NCBI GenBank assembly: GCA_015057425.1
Contig: SVEL01000017.1
Coordinates: forward strand, 1 to 55,159
DNA: 55,159 nt
Direction: 5' to 3'
Origin: Lachnospiraceae bacterium
Lineage (GTDB): Bacteria; Bacillota; Clostridia; Lachnospirales; Lachnospiraceae
A program made the position numbers and the translations under genes. The notes beneath the pieces were generated by a model, which was given only the letters and a program-made list of their open reading frames with translations, did no database searches and was not told the origin of the DNA. Of this stretch, positions 25,541-34,771 are shown piece by piece. Positions within the stretch are counted from its first letter, which is position 1. Each line of letters opens with the position of its first letter.

Positions 25541-25585
25541 AACGCCCTCGCAGTTTTATCTGCGGGGGCGTTCCCCTTTTATTTT
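25541..25585 (+). terminator. Strong intrinsic terminator
   Basis: AACGCCCTCGCAG (25541-25553) pairs with CTGCGGGGGCGTT (25560-25572), 13 pairs including one G-T pair, around a TTTTAT loop. T-rich sequence follows on the plus strand. It lies about 130 bases after the SprA-like gene and faces the convergent phosphoglycerate mutase-like gene. Confidence 0.85.
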
Positions 25586-25658
25586 TTACAATTGTTTTTA
25601 TGCAACAAAATATACTTGTAATTTACCTTTGTTGCTAACTTTGCAAATCACTTTCTAC

Positions 25659-26861
25659 TTACTTTTCAAACAAGTGGTCAATTGCCTTGTGGCCTTCTGC
25701 TATGTAGTTACCACTTGCCTTGCCGTCTTTTTCGTTGTAATTCCAGTTTTCAGATTTCTTATCTGTGCTGTCGTAGAGCATATATGGAACAGGTGATGAT
25801 GTGTGTGTTCTTACACAGATTGGTGTCGGATGATCCGGCAATACCATCATTCTGTAGTCTACACCTTGTGCATCAAGGGCATCTGTTACTACCTTTATAA
25901 CTCTCTGGTCAAGGTATTCTATGGCTTTAATTTTTCTTTCTACGCTACCCTGATGTCCCATTTCGTCAGGAGCTTCTACGTGGATATATGCAAAGTCATA
26001 TCCATCTTCTGTAAGAGCTTTAACCGCCGCATTTGCTTTTCCTTCATAGTTTGTATGAAGTGTTCCGTCTGCGCCTTCTACGATGATATTTGTCATATCA
26101 GCTCCTACACCGATTCCTTTAAGAAGGTCTACTGCTGAAATCATAACACCTGTCTTATTATTTTTCTCTTCAAATGATGAAAGGCATGGTCTTGTTCCTG
26201 CACCCCAGAACCAGATTGAGTTGGCAGGGTTAAGTCCCTTTGCCATTCTTTCTACGTTAATAGGATGATTTACCAGGATATCGTAGCTTTTCTTCATCAT
26301 TTCTTTAAGTGCTTCTTCCTTTGGAAGATACTCACCTATTACTTTTCCCAAAATATCATGTGGCGGTGTAAGACTTACAACCTGACCTTTATCCCAGATT
26401 GTAAGATGTCTGTAACTTGTTCCTACATAATACTTATATATATCATTTTCAAGTTCTTTCTTTACAGCGTCCAAAAGTACTGCTGCGTCTTCTGTTGAGA
26501 TTTCGCTTGAACTATGGTCGATAATAGTCTTTTCTTCGTATGGCTTATCATCTACAGATACTGTTACTATATTGCATCTAAGGGCAACATCTGTAGTTTT
26601 CATATCAACACCAATGCTTAATGCTTCAAGTGGTGAACGGCCTGTATAATATTTCTTCGGATCATATCCAAGTACAGAAAGATTGGCTGTATCACTACCA
26701 GGACTCATTCCTTCCGGAATTGTATGTACAAGACCGATTTCAGATAACTTTGATAATCTGTCCATCTCAGGAGTATTGGCATACTCAAGTGGTGTCTTTC
26801 CTCCTAATTCTTCGATTGGCTCATCTGCCATACCGTCGCCTAAAACTATAACGTATTTCAT
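25659..26861 (-). CDS. ApgM-type phosphoglycerate mutase family protein, proposed homoserine kinase
   Basis: A 400-residue alkaline-phosphatase-superfamily protein of the archaeal cofactor-independent phosphoglycerate mutase type: YVIVLGDGMADEPIEELGGKTPLEYA at the N-terminus (metal Asp9), PEGMSPGSDTANLSVLGYDP with the phosphorylated Ser, and metal ligands in AYIHVEAPDEMGHQG and LPDHPTPI. Members next to homoserine dehydrogenase have been proposed as a non-orthologous homoserine kinase for threonine synthesis. Here hom lies immediately upstream, 100 bases away, in favour of that role. GGAG lies before the ATG at 26861. Confidence 0.88.
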   Translation of the reverse strand: MKYVIVLGDGMADEPIEELGGKTPLEYANTPEMDRLSKLSEIGLVHTIPEGMSPGSDTANLSVLGYDPKKYYTGRSPLEALSIGVDMKTTDVALRCNIVTVSVDDKPYEEKTIIDHSSSEISTEDAAVLLDAVKKELENDIYKYYVGTSYRHLTIWDKGQVVSLTPPHDILGKVIGEYLPKEEALKEMMKKSYDILVNHPINVERMAKGLNPANSIWFWGAGTRPCLSSFEEKNNKTGVMISAVDLLKGIGVGADMTNIIVEGADGTLHTNYEGKANAAVKALTEDGYDFAYIHVEAPDEMGHQGSVERKIKAIEYLDQRVIKVVTDALDAQGVDYRMMVLPDHPTPICVRTHTSSPVPYMLYDSTDKKSENWNYNEKDGKASGNYIAEGHKAIDHLFEK

Positions 26862-26965
26862 AATGGTCTCCATTCCAGCCATCTATTACAGACAGCTAAT
26901 AAATTTACTTTAATATACATGCTTACTTAAGCATCTACACAAAATCCTCCAACAGATTCCATAGT

Positions 26966-28174
26966 TTACTTCTGCACACGAATTACCTGCTTAACATCAG
27001 CTATTTTACTAATCTTATCAGCAAAATCCTTTTCTTTCATTGCTGCTGTTATAAATGCAAATTCGCCTTCAACGCCTTCAGCACTACATACTTCTACATC
27101 ACCAAATAATTCTTTAGCTGTAGCTTCTGAAGCCTTGCCGACTCTAACGAAAAAGCTGTTTACTGCCTCTGACTTGTCGCCAAGTTCAAGCTTCTTGCTG
27201 CTCCAGATAGTCATAATGTTAGTATTAAGATGCTTAGCAGCTTCTACTACGTCAGATACTACTGCACTTGCTGTAGGAAGCTTACCTGCTCCGCTACCAT
27301 AGAACATAACATCACCAACTGTATTACCCTTTACAAGAACGCCATTAAGAACGCCTGCTACACTATAAAGCGGGAATTCGCTTCCTACCATAAATGGTGC
27401 AACCATTGCAAAGAACTTATCATCTTCCCTCTTGCATCTTGCAAGGAGCTTAACTGATCTGTTCATAGCTGCTGCATACTTAAAGTCTGTATCTGTAATC
27501 TTTGTAATACCTTCTGTATAAATATCTTCGTAGTTTACATTTTCGCCAAATGCAAGTGAAGAAAGGATAGCAATCTTACGACATGCATCATAACCTTCTA
27601 CGTCTGCTTCCGGATTTCTTTCTGCATAACCTAAATCCTGTGCTTCTTTAAGCACTGTATCGAAATCGAGACCTTCTCTATCCATCTTTGTAAGAATGAA
27701 ATTAGTTGTACCATTTAAGATACCTGTAATTTCAAGAATCTCATCAGATGTAAGAGAGTGATTTAATGGTCTGATAATAGGAATACCGCCACCCACACTT
27801 GCTTCAAATAAGAAATTCTTATTATTTTTCTTTGCAAGCTCTAATAATTCAGGGCCATACTTTGCAACAAGCTCCTTGTTAGATGTGCAGTAATTCTTAC
27901 CGCTTTCAAGAGCTTTCTTTGCATATGTGTACGCAGGATCAGTACCACCCATAGCTTCCACAACTATATCTACTTCACTGTCATTTACTATTGTATCATA
28001 GTCATGTACAAGCACCTTTTCTACAGGCTGTCCGGGAAATTCTCTCAAATCAAGAACATACTTAACGTTTATTTCGTCCCCTGTCTTCTTTGTAATACTT
28101 TCTCTGTTAACGTCAAGAACTTCATAAACACCGGAACCAACCGTACCGAATCCGAGTATTGCTATATTTACCAT
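26966..28174 (-). CDS. hom: Homoserine dehydrogenase
   Basis: The 402-residue enzyme reduces aspartate semialdehyde to homoserine with NAD(P)H. It has the nucleotide fold IAILGFGTVGSGVYEVL (residues 4-20), SNKELVAKYG, EASVGGGIPIIRPL, ILNGTTNFILTKM near residue 150, and GYAERNPEADVEGYDA, all landmarks of the family. The C-terminal 70 residues resemble an ACT domain and could bind threonine for feedback. GGAGG precedes the ATG at 28174. It follows cheW and is followed by the proposed homoserine kinase. Confidence 0.95.
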   Translation of the reverse strand: MVNIAILGFGTVGSGVYEVLDVNRESITKKTGDEINVKYVLDLREFPGQPVEKVLVHDYDTIVNDSEVDIVVEAMGGTDPAYTYAKKALESGKNYCTSNKELVAKYGPELLELAKKNNKNFLFEASVGGGIPIIRPLNHSLTSDEILEITGILNGTTNFILTKMDREGLDFDTVLKEAQDLGYAERNPEADVEGYDACRKIAILSSLAFGENVNYEDIYTEGITKITDTDFKYAAAMNRSVKLLARCKREDDKFFAMVAPFMVGSEFPLYSVAGVLNGVLVKGNTVGDVMFYGSGAGKLPTASAVVSDVVEAAKHLNTNIMTIWSSKKLELGDKSEAVNSFFVRVGKASEATAKELFGDVEVCSAEGVEGEFAFITAAMKEKDFADKISKIADVKQVIRVQK

Positions 28175-28197
28175 TTCATCCTCCATCTCGAAGAGTA

Positions 28198-28662
28198 TTA
28201 CTCTTCGCTGTTACTTACTAATTTTTCTATTACGTCCTTATCTGCGTCAGATACTAACTTTTCTGCACTGATAACAACGATAATCTTATTGTCCACACTT
28301 ACTACTCTGTCGTAGTACTGTTCTCCCGGTGTCTTTACAATTGAAGGAACGCCGTGTAACATTTCGCTATCAACATTCTGAATAACGTCAATCTGGTCGA
28401 TTTCAACTGCAATTTCCGTTTCACCAAGACGAACAATTACAAGGTGAAGCTCTTCATTTTCCAAATCCTCAAGTCCAAATTTCTTTCTTAAGCTGAATAC
28501 AGGAACGATAGAACCTCTAAGGTTGATAATTCCTTTAATGTAACTTGCTGTGTTTGGAACCTTTGTAAAACCTTTTACATTTTCAATACCACTTACAGTT
28601 TTAATGTCGATTCCATAAAACTCTTCTCCAACTTTGAAGACAATAATTTTAAATTCTTCCAT
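28198..28662 (-). CDS. CheW-domain protein
   Basis: The 154-residue protein is a single CheW domain: FKVGEEFYGIDIKTVSGIENV at the start, VPNTASYIKGIINLRGSIVPVFSLRKKFGL (the hallmark segment, about residues 38-67) and a C-terminal IIVVISAEKLV strand. CheW couples chemoreceptors to CheA. No chemotaxis or flagellar gene lies nearby; it lies between prfB and hom, so it may serve a lone signalling system. Start and length are normal. Confidence 0.88.
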   Translation of the reverse strand: MEEFKIIVFKVGEEFYGIDIKTVSGIENVKGFTKVPNTASYIKGIINLRGSIVPVFSLRKKFGLEDLENEELHLVIVRLGETEIAVEIDQIDVIQNVDSEMLHGVPSIVKTPGEQYYDRVVSVDNKIIVVISAEKLVSDADKDVIEKLVSNSEE

Positions 28663-28679
28663 AGGCTACCTCCACATAA

Positions 28680-29793
28680 TTAATTTTTATTTAAATTGTT
28701 CCATTTTAAATACGCTGTCATAAACTGGTCTATGTTTCCGTCCATTACACTTTGAACATTGCCGGATTCCTCGTTTGTTCTGTGGTCCTTGACCATAGTG
28801 TACGGTTGCATAACATATGAACGTATCTGGCTACCCCAGCCATTATCACTGACTTCTCCTCGTATCGCCGATGTCTTTTCAGCATTTTCCTGCTGCTTAA
28901 GCATATACAGCTTAGCCTTCAACATCTTCATGGCCTTGTCCTTGTTCTTGTGCTGCGACCTTTCGTTCTGACACTGAACGACTATGTTAGTAGGCAAATG
29001 AGTGATTCGTACTGCCGATGAGGTCTTATTGATATGCTGACCACCGGCACCGCTTGAACGATAAGTATCTATCTTCAAGTCATCTTCATTAATTTCTACA
29101 TCTAAATCTTCTTCAATATCAGGCATTACATCACATGATACAAATGACGTCTGTCTCTTACCTGCAGCATTGAACGGTGAAATTCGAACCAGTCTGTGAA
29201 CGCCTCGCTCGGACTTTAAGTAGCCGTAAGCGTTCTCTCCATTTATCTGAATAGTCACAGACTTATATCCGGCTTCATCACCATCAAGAAAATCGATTAC
29301 TTCGTAATCATAACCTTTCTTTTCAGCCCATCTGCAATACATTCTATATAACATACTTGCCCAGTCGCAGGACTCTGTTCCGCCTGCTCCGGCATGTAAT
29401 GTAAGTATAGCATTATCTTTATCGTATTCTTCCGATAAAAGTGTTGTAACTCTTAAAGTATCATACTCTTTGATAAATAACTCCAAAGTGTCCTTTACTT
29501 CCGGAATAATACTTTCGTCTTCTGATTCGTAGCCCATTTCTAAAAGAGTAGCTGTATCATCATAAAGCTCTTCTATTTTTTCAAATGTTTCTACGGTATC
29601 CTTAAGCCCCTTTAATTCCTTCATAACTTCCTGAGATTTCTCAGGATTATCCCAGAATCCCGGTGCTTCCATCTTAGCTTCAAGCTCCTGTATTCTGTCA
29701 GCTTTACCTGCTAAGTCAAAGTGAATCCCTCAATTCCTTAAGGGGTGTAGTATATGTGTTTAAAGTGTATTTAAACTGATCTAACTCAACCAC
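28680..29793 (-). CDS. prfB: Peptide chain release factor 2, with programmed +1 frameshift
   Basis: RF2 ends translation at UGA and UAA. The gene starts at GTG 29793, after GGTGA, and reads 25 codons (VELDQFKYTLNTYTT...LRDSL) to an in-frame TGA at 29718-29716. The slip site CTTTGAC (29715-29721) is preceded by an SD-like AGGG. A +1 shift joins to GACTTAGCAGG..., giving DLAGKADRIQELEAKMEAPGFWDNPEKSQ and the rest. The peptide-release motif GGQHINKTSSAVRITH and anticodon region SPF lie in the main part. Predicting the main frame from the ATG at 29672 would lose about 40 residues. Confidence 0.96.
29715..29721 (-). promoter_or_regulatory. RF2 programmed frameshift site
   Basis: The sequence CTTTGAC on the minus strand holds the slippery CUU codon and the in-frame UGA at which low RF2 allows a +1 shift. 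A purine-rich AGGGATT element sits just upstream. This is the classical autoregulation of RF2. Confidence 0.93.
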
Positions 29794-29819
29794 AAAAGTC
29801 ACCTCTTTCTTACTTTTAC

Positions 29820-32393
29820 TTAAGCCTTTCGCATACAGCACTGTTTGTATTTCTTACCTGAACCGCATGGACATGGGTCATTTGGATATACCTTCTGTGC
29901 TTCACGCTTAACAGGCGCCTTAACAGCAGAATCATCTTTATTAGTACCTGTAACCTTAGCAACCTGTTCTCTTTCAATCTTTCTTTCTACCTGAATGTGC
30001 ATAAGGAACTTAACTGTATCTTCCTGAATAGCAGCTGTCATAGCATCAAACATATCAAAGCCACTGTTTCTGTACTCTACGAGCGGATCCTTCTGGCCAT
30101 ATGCCTGTAAGCCGATACCCTGACGGAGCTGATCCATATCATCAATCTGGTTCATCCACTTACTGTCAATAACTTTAAGGAGAATTACACGTTCTGCCTC
30201 TCTTATCATCTCAGTTTCAGGGAACTCTGCTTCCTTAGCTTCATATAACTTAACTGCTTCTTCCTTAAGCTGATGCTCAAGTTCTGCTCTCTTAAAGCCT
30301 TTTCTAATCTTTTCATCGGAAATCTGTACAGGCTTAACAGGTATAATAGGAATAAGTACCTGATTAAGCTCATTGATATCCCACGCTTCAGGATTCTGAT
30401 CATCGGAAATACACATATGAACAACATTTTCCACTGTTTCCGTAATCATACCATATATAGAATCTCTCATGCTTTCACCGTTGAGAACTTTTCTTCTTTC
30501 GCCGTAGATAATTTCTCTCTGGTCATTCATAACTTGGTCGTATTCGAGAAGGTTCTTTCTGATACCGTAGTTATTATCTTCTATCTTCTTCTGTGCTCTT
30601 TCGATTGCCTTCGAAAGCATACCGTGCTGAATCTGTTCATTTTCCGGAACACCGAGAGAATTAAATATACCCATAAGTCTCTCTGAACCGAAAAGTCTCA
30701 TAACATCATCTTCGAGAGAAATGTAGAATCTTGATTCACCCGGGTCACCCTGACGACCTGAACGACCACGTAACTGATTGTCGATACGTCTTGATTCGTG
30801 ACGCTCTGTACCGATTATCTTAAGACCGCCGGCTGCTTTTGCTTCTTCGTCAAGCTTAATATCAGTACCACGACCTGCCATATTAGTAGCGATTGTAACT
30901 GTACCGTGAATACCGGCTTCTGCTACGATTTCCGCTTCCATTTCATGGAACTTGGCATTAAGTACTTTATGCTGAATGCCTCTCTTTTTAAGAAGCATAC
31001 TTATCTCTTCTGACGCTTCGATAGTAATTGTACCAACAAGTACAGGCTGACCTTTTGCCTGTGAACGTACAACTTCTTCAACTACTGCATGAAGCTTTTC
31101 TTTTCTTGTCTTATATACAACGTCATCATGGTCAATTCTGGCTACAGGCTTATTGGTTGGAATTTCAACTACGTCCATGCCGTAAATATTTCTAAATTCC
31201 TTCTCTTCCGTAAGAGCTGTACCTGTCATACCACACTTCTTTGTGTACTTGTTAAAGAAGTTCTGGAATGTAATTGTAGCAAGAGTCTTGCTTTCACGTT
31301 TAACCTTAACATGTTCCTTAGCTTCAATAGCCTGATGGAGACCGTCCGAATAACGTCTGCCCGGCATAATACGACCTGTAAATTCATCAACAATAAGAAC
31401 TTCATCATCCTTAACAACGTAATCCTGATCTCTGAACATAAGATAGTTAGCTCTTAATGCAAGGATAATGTTATGCTGGATTTCAAGGTTTTCAGGGTCA
31501 GCAAGGTTTTCGATATTGAAGAATTTTTCAACCTTTCTCACACCTTCTTCTGTAAGGTTAACAATCTTGTCCTTTTCATTGATTACAAAGTCACCTGTTT
31601 CTTCGGCACTTTCTTTCATGATAAGGTCCATCTTGGAAAGTTCTTTTTCAGTACCCTTCTTAAGCTGTCTTGCCAAAATGTCACAAGCTTCATATAACCT
31701 TGTAGACTTTCCGCTCTGTCCTGAAATAATAAGCGGTGTTCTCGCTTCATCAATAAGAACGGAGTCAACTTCGTCGATAATTGCATAATGGAGTTCTCTC
31801 TGTACGAGCTGCTCCTTGTAAATAACCATGTTATCTCTAAGGTAATCAAAACCTAATTCATTATTTGTAATATAAGTAATATCACAGTTATATGCTTCTC
31901 TACGCTCATCCTTGCTCATACTGTTAAGAACACATCCGACTTTAAGTCCAAGGAACTCATGAATCTGACCCATCCACTGAGCATCTCTCTGTGCAAGGTA
32001 TTCGTTAACCGTGATAACATGCACGCCTTTTCCTTCCAATGCATTAAGGTATGCAGGAAGAAGACATGTCTGTGTCTTACCTTCACCTGTTCTCATTTCC
32101 GAGATACGTCCCTGGTGAAGGATGATACCACCCATAAGCTGTACTCTGTAGTGTTCCTGATTGAGAACTCTTCTTGTAGCTTCTCTAACTACTGCATACG
32201 CCTCCGGCAAAATATCATCAAGGGTTTTACCCTCACTTAACATCTTTTTAAATTCTGTTGTTTTACCCCTAAGCTCACTATCTGTAAGCTCCATCATTTT
32301 TGGTCTGTAAGATTCAATCTTATCTACTATAGGTTTGATTCTCTTTATTTCTCTTTCGCTATAGGTACCAAAAACCTTTGTTAATACGCTCAT
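29820..32393 (-). CDS. secA: Preprotein translocase ATPase SecA
   Basis: An 857-residue SecA of normal length. Landmarks: the DEAD motor with MRTGEGKTQ (Walker A, about residue 101), [19 protein letters not shown] (Walker B and linker, near 208), the preprotein-crosslinking region, [33 protein letters not shown] (motif VI), the helical wing, and the zinc-binding C-terminus [14 protein letters not shown] that contacts SecB or ribosomes. It pushes proteins through SecYEG. An AAAGG site precedes the ATG. Located between hpf and prfB on one strand. Confidence 0.98.
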   Translation of the reverse strand: MSVLTKVFGTYSEREIKRIKPIVDKIESYRPKMMELTDSELRGKTTEFKKMLSEGKTLDDILPEAYAVVREATRRVLNQEHYRVQLMGGIILHQGRISEMRTGEGKTQTCLLPAYLNALEGKGVHVITVNEYLAQRDAQWMGQIHEFLGLKVGCVLNSMSKDERREAYNCDITYITNNELGFDYLRDNMVIYKEQLVQRELHYAIIDEVDSVLIDEARTPLIISGQSGKSTRLYEACDILARQLKKGTEKELSKMDLIMKESAEETGDFVINEKDKIVNLTEEGVRKVEKFFNIENLADPENLEIQHNIILALRANYLMFRDQDYVVKDDEVLIVDEFTGRIMPGRRYSDGLHQAIEAKEHVKVKRESKTLATITFQNFFNKYTKKCGMTGTALTEEKEFRNIYGMDVVEIPTNKPVARIDHDDVVYKTRKEKLHAVVEEVVRSQAKGQPVLVGTITIEASEEISMLLKKRGIQHKVLNAKFHEMEAEIVAEAGIHGTVTIATNMAGRGTDIKLDEEAKAAGGLKIIGTERHESRRIDNQLRGRSGRQGDPGESRFYISLEDDVMRLFGSERLMGIFNSLGVPENEQIQHGMLSKAIERAQKKIEDNNYGIRKNLLEYDQVMNDQREIIYGERRKVLNGESMRDSIYGMITETVENVVHMCISDDQNPEAWDINELNQVLIPIIPVKPVQISDEKIRKGFKRAELEHQLKEEAVKLYEAKEAEFPETEMIREAERVILLKVIDSKWMNQIDDMDQLRQGIGLQAYGQKDPLVEYRNSGFDMFDAMTAAIQEDTVKFLMHIQVERKIEREQVAKVTGTNKDDSAVKAPVKREAQKVYPNDPCPCGSGKKYKQCCMRKA

Positions 32394-32550
32394 TTTGTCA
32401 TTACCTTTCTATATTATGATTAGCTTCCCTCTATCGGTCGTCTATCTTCTTCTGTTTTATAAGCGCACGCAAATAAAGCGCATACGCATACACTGTATTA
32501 TTTTATCACTTTTTGCCCACTTGTTCAATACAATTTTGTTTAAAAATCTG

Positions 32551-32605
32551 TACAAAAAAAGGCTTTTGTTTCGCAGATTTATTTGTCTGTTTCACAAAAG
32601 CCTTT
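32551..32605 (-). terminator. Intrinsic terminator after hpf
   Basis: AAAGGCTTTTGT (32558-32569) pairs with ACAAAAGCCTTT (32594-32605), and an inner CAGA/TCTG helix closes the loop. On the minus strand seven T residues follow the stem, so it ends hpf transcription ahead of secA. Confidence 0.85.
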
Positions 32606-32634
32606 ATAGATGTTTATTCAGTTGTTATAATGTC

Positions 32635-33162
32635 TTAGTTTTCAGGTTCAATCAAGCCGTATGTGTTGCCTTTTCTCTTGTACACTACACTAACCTGTTC
32701 TGTCTCTGAATTAAGGAATACGTAGAAATTATGTCCTAAAAGTTCCATCTGTACACATGCTTCTTCAGGATCCATAGGTTTCATATCAATTCTCTTTGTT
32801 CTTATAATCTGGATTGAATCATCCTCGTCATAATCCTTATCAATGAATTCCTGTGCAAAAACCTCGCCACTATGTTTCTTGTCTACGATCTTATTCTTAT
32901 ACTTCTTAATCTGTCTTTCAATAATCTCTTCAACAAGGTCGATTGATACGTACATATCACTGCTTGTCTGTTCTGACCTGATGATATTACCCTTAACCGG
33001 GATTGTAACTTCAATCTTCTGTCTTTCCTTCTCAACACTGAGTGTAACTATAACCTCAGTATCCGGTGTGAAGTACTTTTCCAGCTTCCCGATCTTCTCA
33101 TAAATAGCTGATTTTAAGCCTTCTGTAACATCAATGTTTCTGCCTGTAATAACGTAACGCAT
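32635..33162 (-). CDS. hpf: Ribosome hibernation promoting factor, long form
   Basis: The 175-residue protein has the two domains of long HPF: the N-terminal HPF/RaiA domain (MRYVITGRNIDVTEGLKSAIYEKIGKLEKYF, residues 1-31, and the following beta strands) and, after a charged linker (KNKIVDKKHSGEVF), the C-terminal dimerisation domain (IIRTKRIDMKPMDPEEACVQMELLGHNFYVFLN). It makes inactive 100S ribosome dimers in stationary phase. Start at 33162 follows GGAG; the longer frame is not supported. A sigma-A promoter lies at 33216-33244. Confidence 0.95.
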   Translation of the reverse strand: MRYVITGRNIDVTEGLKSAIYEKIGKLEKYFTPDTEVIVTLSVEKERQKIEVTIPVKGNIIRSEQTSSDMYVSIDLVEEIIERQIKKYKNKIVDKKHSGEVFAQEFIDKDYDEDDSIQIIRTKRIDMKPMDPEEACVQMELLGHNFYVFLNSETEQVSVVYKRKGNTYGLIEPEN

Positions 33163-33215
33163 ATTGCCCACTCCTTTACTTTCACAGTGAAAAATCACTG
33201 CTTTGTATTGTCTTA

Positions 33216-33244
33216 ATTATACCATTTATATGATGATATTTCAA
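33216..33244 (-). promoter_or_regulatory. Promoter of hpf
   Basis: On the minus strand -35 TTGAAA (33239-33244) and -10 TATAAT (33216-33221) are 17 bases apart, about 55 bases upstream of the hpf start codon. Confidence 0.75.
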
Positions 33245-33318
33245 TAACATTTTTAACCTTTGAAAGGCTATTGTCTGACAATATTTTTTTACAAAAATTT
33301 ACATTCTTTACAAAACAG

Positions 33319-33340
33319 ATGTTCTATATTGACAGAACAT
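33319..33340. promoter_or_regulatory. 7-bp inverted repeat in the hpf/SDR divergent region
   Basis: ATGTTCT (33319-33325) and AGAACAT (33334-33340) are perfectly inverted around eight bases. Both flanking genes read away from this region, so the site could serve either one. No matching regulator can be named. Confidence 0.5.
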
Positions 33341-33368
33341 AATAATCACTAAATCGACATAATTCTCC

Positions 33369-33438
33369 TGTGGAAAATGTGGATAACTTGGTGTATAAGT
33401 CGTTTTGTCAGTATTTAAGCCATTCTCATTGTGGATAA
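33369..33438. promoter_or_regulatory. Two exact DnaA-box sequences and one near match
   Basis: TGTGGATAA, the complement of the TTATCCACA consensus, occurs at 33378-33386 and 33430-33438 in the same orientation. TGTGGAAAA directly precedes the first (33369-33377). They may bind DnaA as a regulator or titration site. No dnaA or dnaN is present, so this is not an origin on this evidence. Confidence 0.6.
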
Positions 33439-33504
33439 CTTTTGAGACTTTTTTAGATAATATTATCAAAAAATTGCAAGTGTTTTTTTAATTTTTAGTG
33501 ATTT

Positions 33505-33521
33505 TTGTGCAATGTGCACAA
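33505..33521. promoter_or_regulatory. 17-bp palindrome upstream of the SDR gene
   Basis: TTGTGCAATGTGCACAA is a perfect 7-3-7 palindrome, 127 bases before the plus-strand SDR start codon. It is a good operator candidate for that gene; which protein binds it is unknown. Confidence 0.5.
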
Positions 33522-33647
33522 TTTTTGCTTATTTTATTACCAAATTGAGCATTTTTGAAAAAATTGTGATAAACTAAACATAGATTTTATTGTATGAACA
33601 ATATTGTATGACGATGTACAAATGTTTTAATGAATGGAGACCAATAT

Positions 33648-34376
33648 ATGAAAAATTATGTTATTATAACCGGAGCATCAAGAGGTATCGGAAAAGCTGC
33701 TGCCCTTGCATTTGCAAGAGAAGGCTATAACCTTATACTTACATGCAGAAGGAATACTGCTCTCTTAGAAGAAGTTGCAGGCAAATGTGAAGAATATGGC
33801 ATCAAATGCATTACCTTCACGGGAGATGTAGGCAACCACGAATTCTGTTCGTCAATATTTAAGTATGTGGAAGATAACAGCCTTTTAGTTGACATACTTA
33901 TAAACAATGCCGGTATCTCATATGTGGGACTTTTACAGGATATGACTGTGGATGGTTGGAATACTGTAGTAAATACCAACCTTACTTCCGTATTCTCCAT
34001 GAGTTCACTTATAATTCCTCATTTTCTCAAAAAAAATGGCGGTAAGATTATAAATATCTCATCTGTCTGGGGTAAAGTCGGTGCTTCCTGTGAGGTTGCT
34101 TACAGTGCAACAAAGGGCGGCATCAACGCTTTCACAAAGGCTTTGGGCAAAGAATTAGCACCAAGCAACATACAGGTTAATGCCATTGCCTTTGGTGCTA
34201 TTGATACTGATATGAATAAATGTTTCAGTGATGCAGAGCTTGCTTCTCTTGCCGATGAAATTCCTGCCGGAAGACTTGCCGGCACTGAGGAAGCTGCCGG
34301 GATGATTCTGTCTGTAGCCAATATGGGCGAGTATCTTACGGGTCAGGTCATTTCATTTGATGGCGGCTGGTGCTGA
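33648..34376 (+). CDS. Short-chain dehydrogenase, FabG-like 3-oxoacyl-ACP reductase
   Basis: A complete 242-residue classical SDR: TGASRGIG (residues 8-15, cofactor binding), NNAG (87-90), catalytic Asn111, Ser139, Tyr152 and Lys156 in the expected ISS...YSATK spacing, and the C-terminal GQVISFDGGW. Sequence is closest to FabG-like reductases, but it lies away from other fatty acid genes, so the substrate is uncertain. Start at 33648 has GGAG eight bases upstream. It is a lone plus-strand gene with a long upstream region that holds palindromes and DnaA-box-like sites. It ends one base before the convergent gene. Confidence 0.88.
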   Translation: MKNYVIITGASRGIGKAAALAFAREGYNLILTCRRNTALLEEVAGKCEEYGIKCITFTGDVGNHEFCSSIFKYVEDNSLLVDILINNAGISYVGLLQDMTVDGWNTVVNTNLTSVFSMSSLIIPHFLKKNGGKIINISSVWGKVGASCEVAYSATKGGINAFTKALGKELAPSNIQVNAIAFGAIDTDMNKCFSDAELASLADEIPAGRLAGTEEAAGMILSVANMGEYLTGQVISFDGGWC

Positions 34377-34377
34377 T

Positions 34378-34767
34378 TTACTGCATCAACTCGTCTGTAA
34401 GACGTATGATTTCGGGCGCGATTTTTTCGCGCTCTTTTTTTGTTATGACATTATAAAGCGGGTAAGCAACCGATTCCAAAACTATACCTACGATTCCGAT
34501 AAATATGCCCGGAACAAACCATATTCCGCCCCATACCATACAACAGCTCATGCCGAGACCAAGAATTAATGCCCCTACAATACCGCTTACAAGCGCAACA
34601 ATTGTACCTTTTCTTGTTACACTTTCGTCAAGTCGGCGAAGTCTCTCCATCTTGTCCTCTTTTTCATCACATTTCTTTTCGTACTTTTGGCGGATTTTTC
34701 TTATTTCTTCCTGGTTTTTTGCGGAATATGTATATTTAAATGATTCATTATTATTTGAATTGTCCAT
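34378..34767 (-). CDS. Small two-helix membrane protein, unknown function
   Basis: A 129-residue protein with a charged, Lys/Glu/Arg-rich cytosolic N-terminal 60 residues (probably a coiled coil, EEIRKIRQKYEKKCDEKEDKMERLRRLDES), two membrane segments (about 67-110) and a short charged tail. No family recognised beyond small permease-like proteins. The start at 34767 follows GGAGGAG, which itself lies in the last codons of the upstream gene; an ATG seven codons earlier would sit in front of that site. Part of a run with the membrane protein and two-component genes. Confidence 0.72.
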   Translation of the reverse strand: MDNSNNNESFKYTYSAKNQEEIRKIRQKYEKKCDEKEDKMERLRRLDESVTRKGTIVALVSGIVGALILGLGMSCCMVWGGIWFVPGIFIGIVGIVLESVAYPLYNVITKKEREKIAPEIIRLTDELMQ

Positions 34768-34771
34768 TAAA

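Noticed and set aside
28680..29672. RF2 starting at the internal ATG 29672
   Set aside because: The frameshift site and the conserved first 25 codons upstream show a longer gene.
33319..33340. LexA (SOS) operator
   Set aside because: Arms ATGTTCT/AGAACAT are eight bases apart, which does not fit the Firmicutes LexA box.
33369..33438. Chromosomal replication origin
   Set aside because: Two DnaA boxes only; no dnaA, dnaN, or gyr genes, and the strand bias of genes does not switch here.
34376..34378. Operon link between the FabG-like gene and its neighbour
   Set aside because: The genes converge and are on opposite strands.
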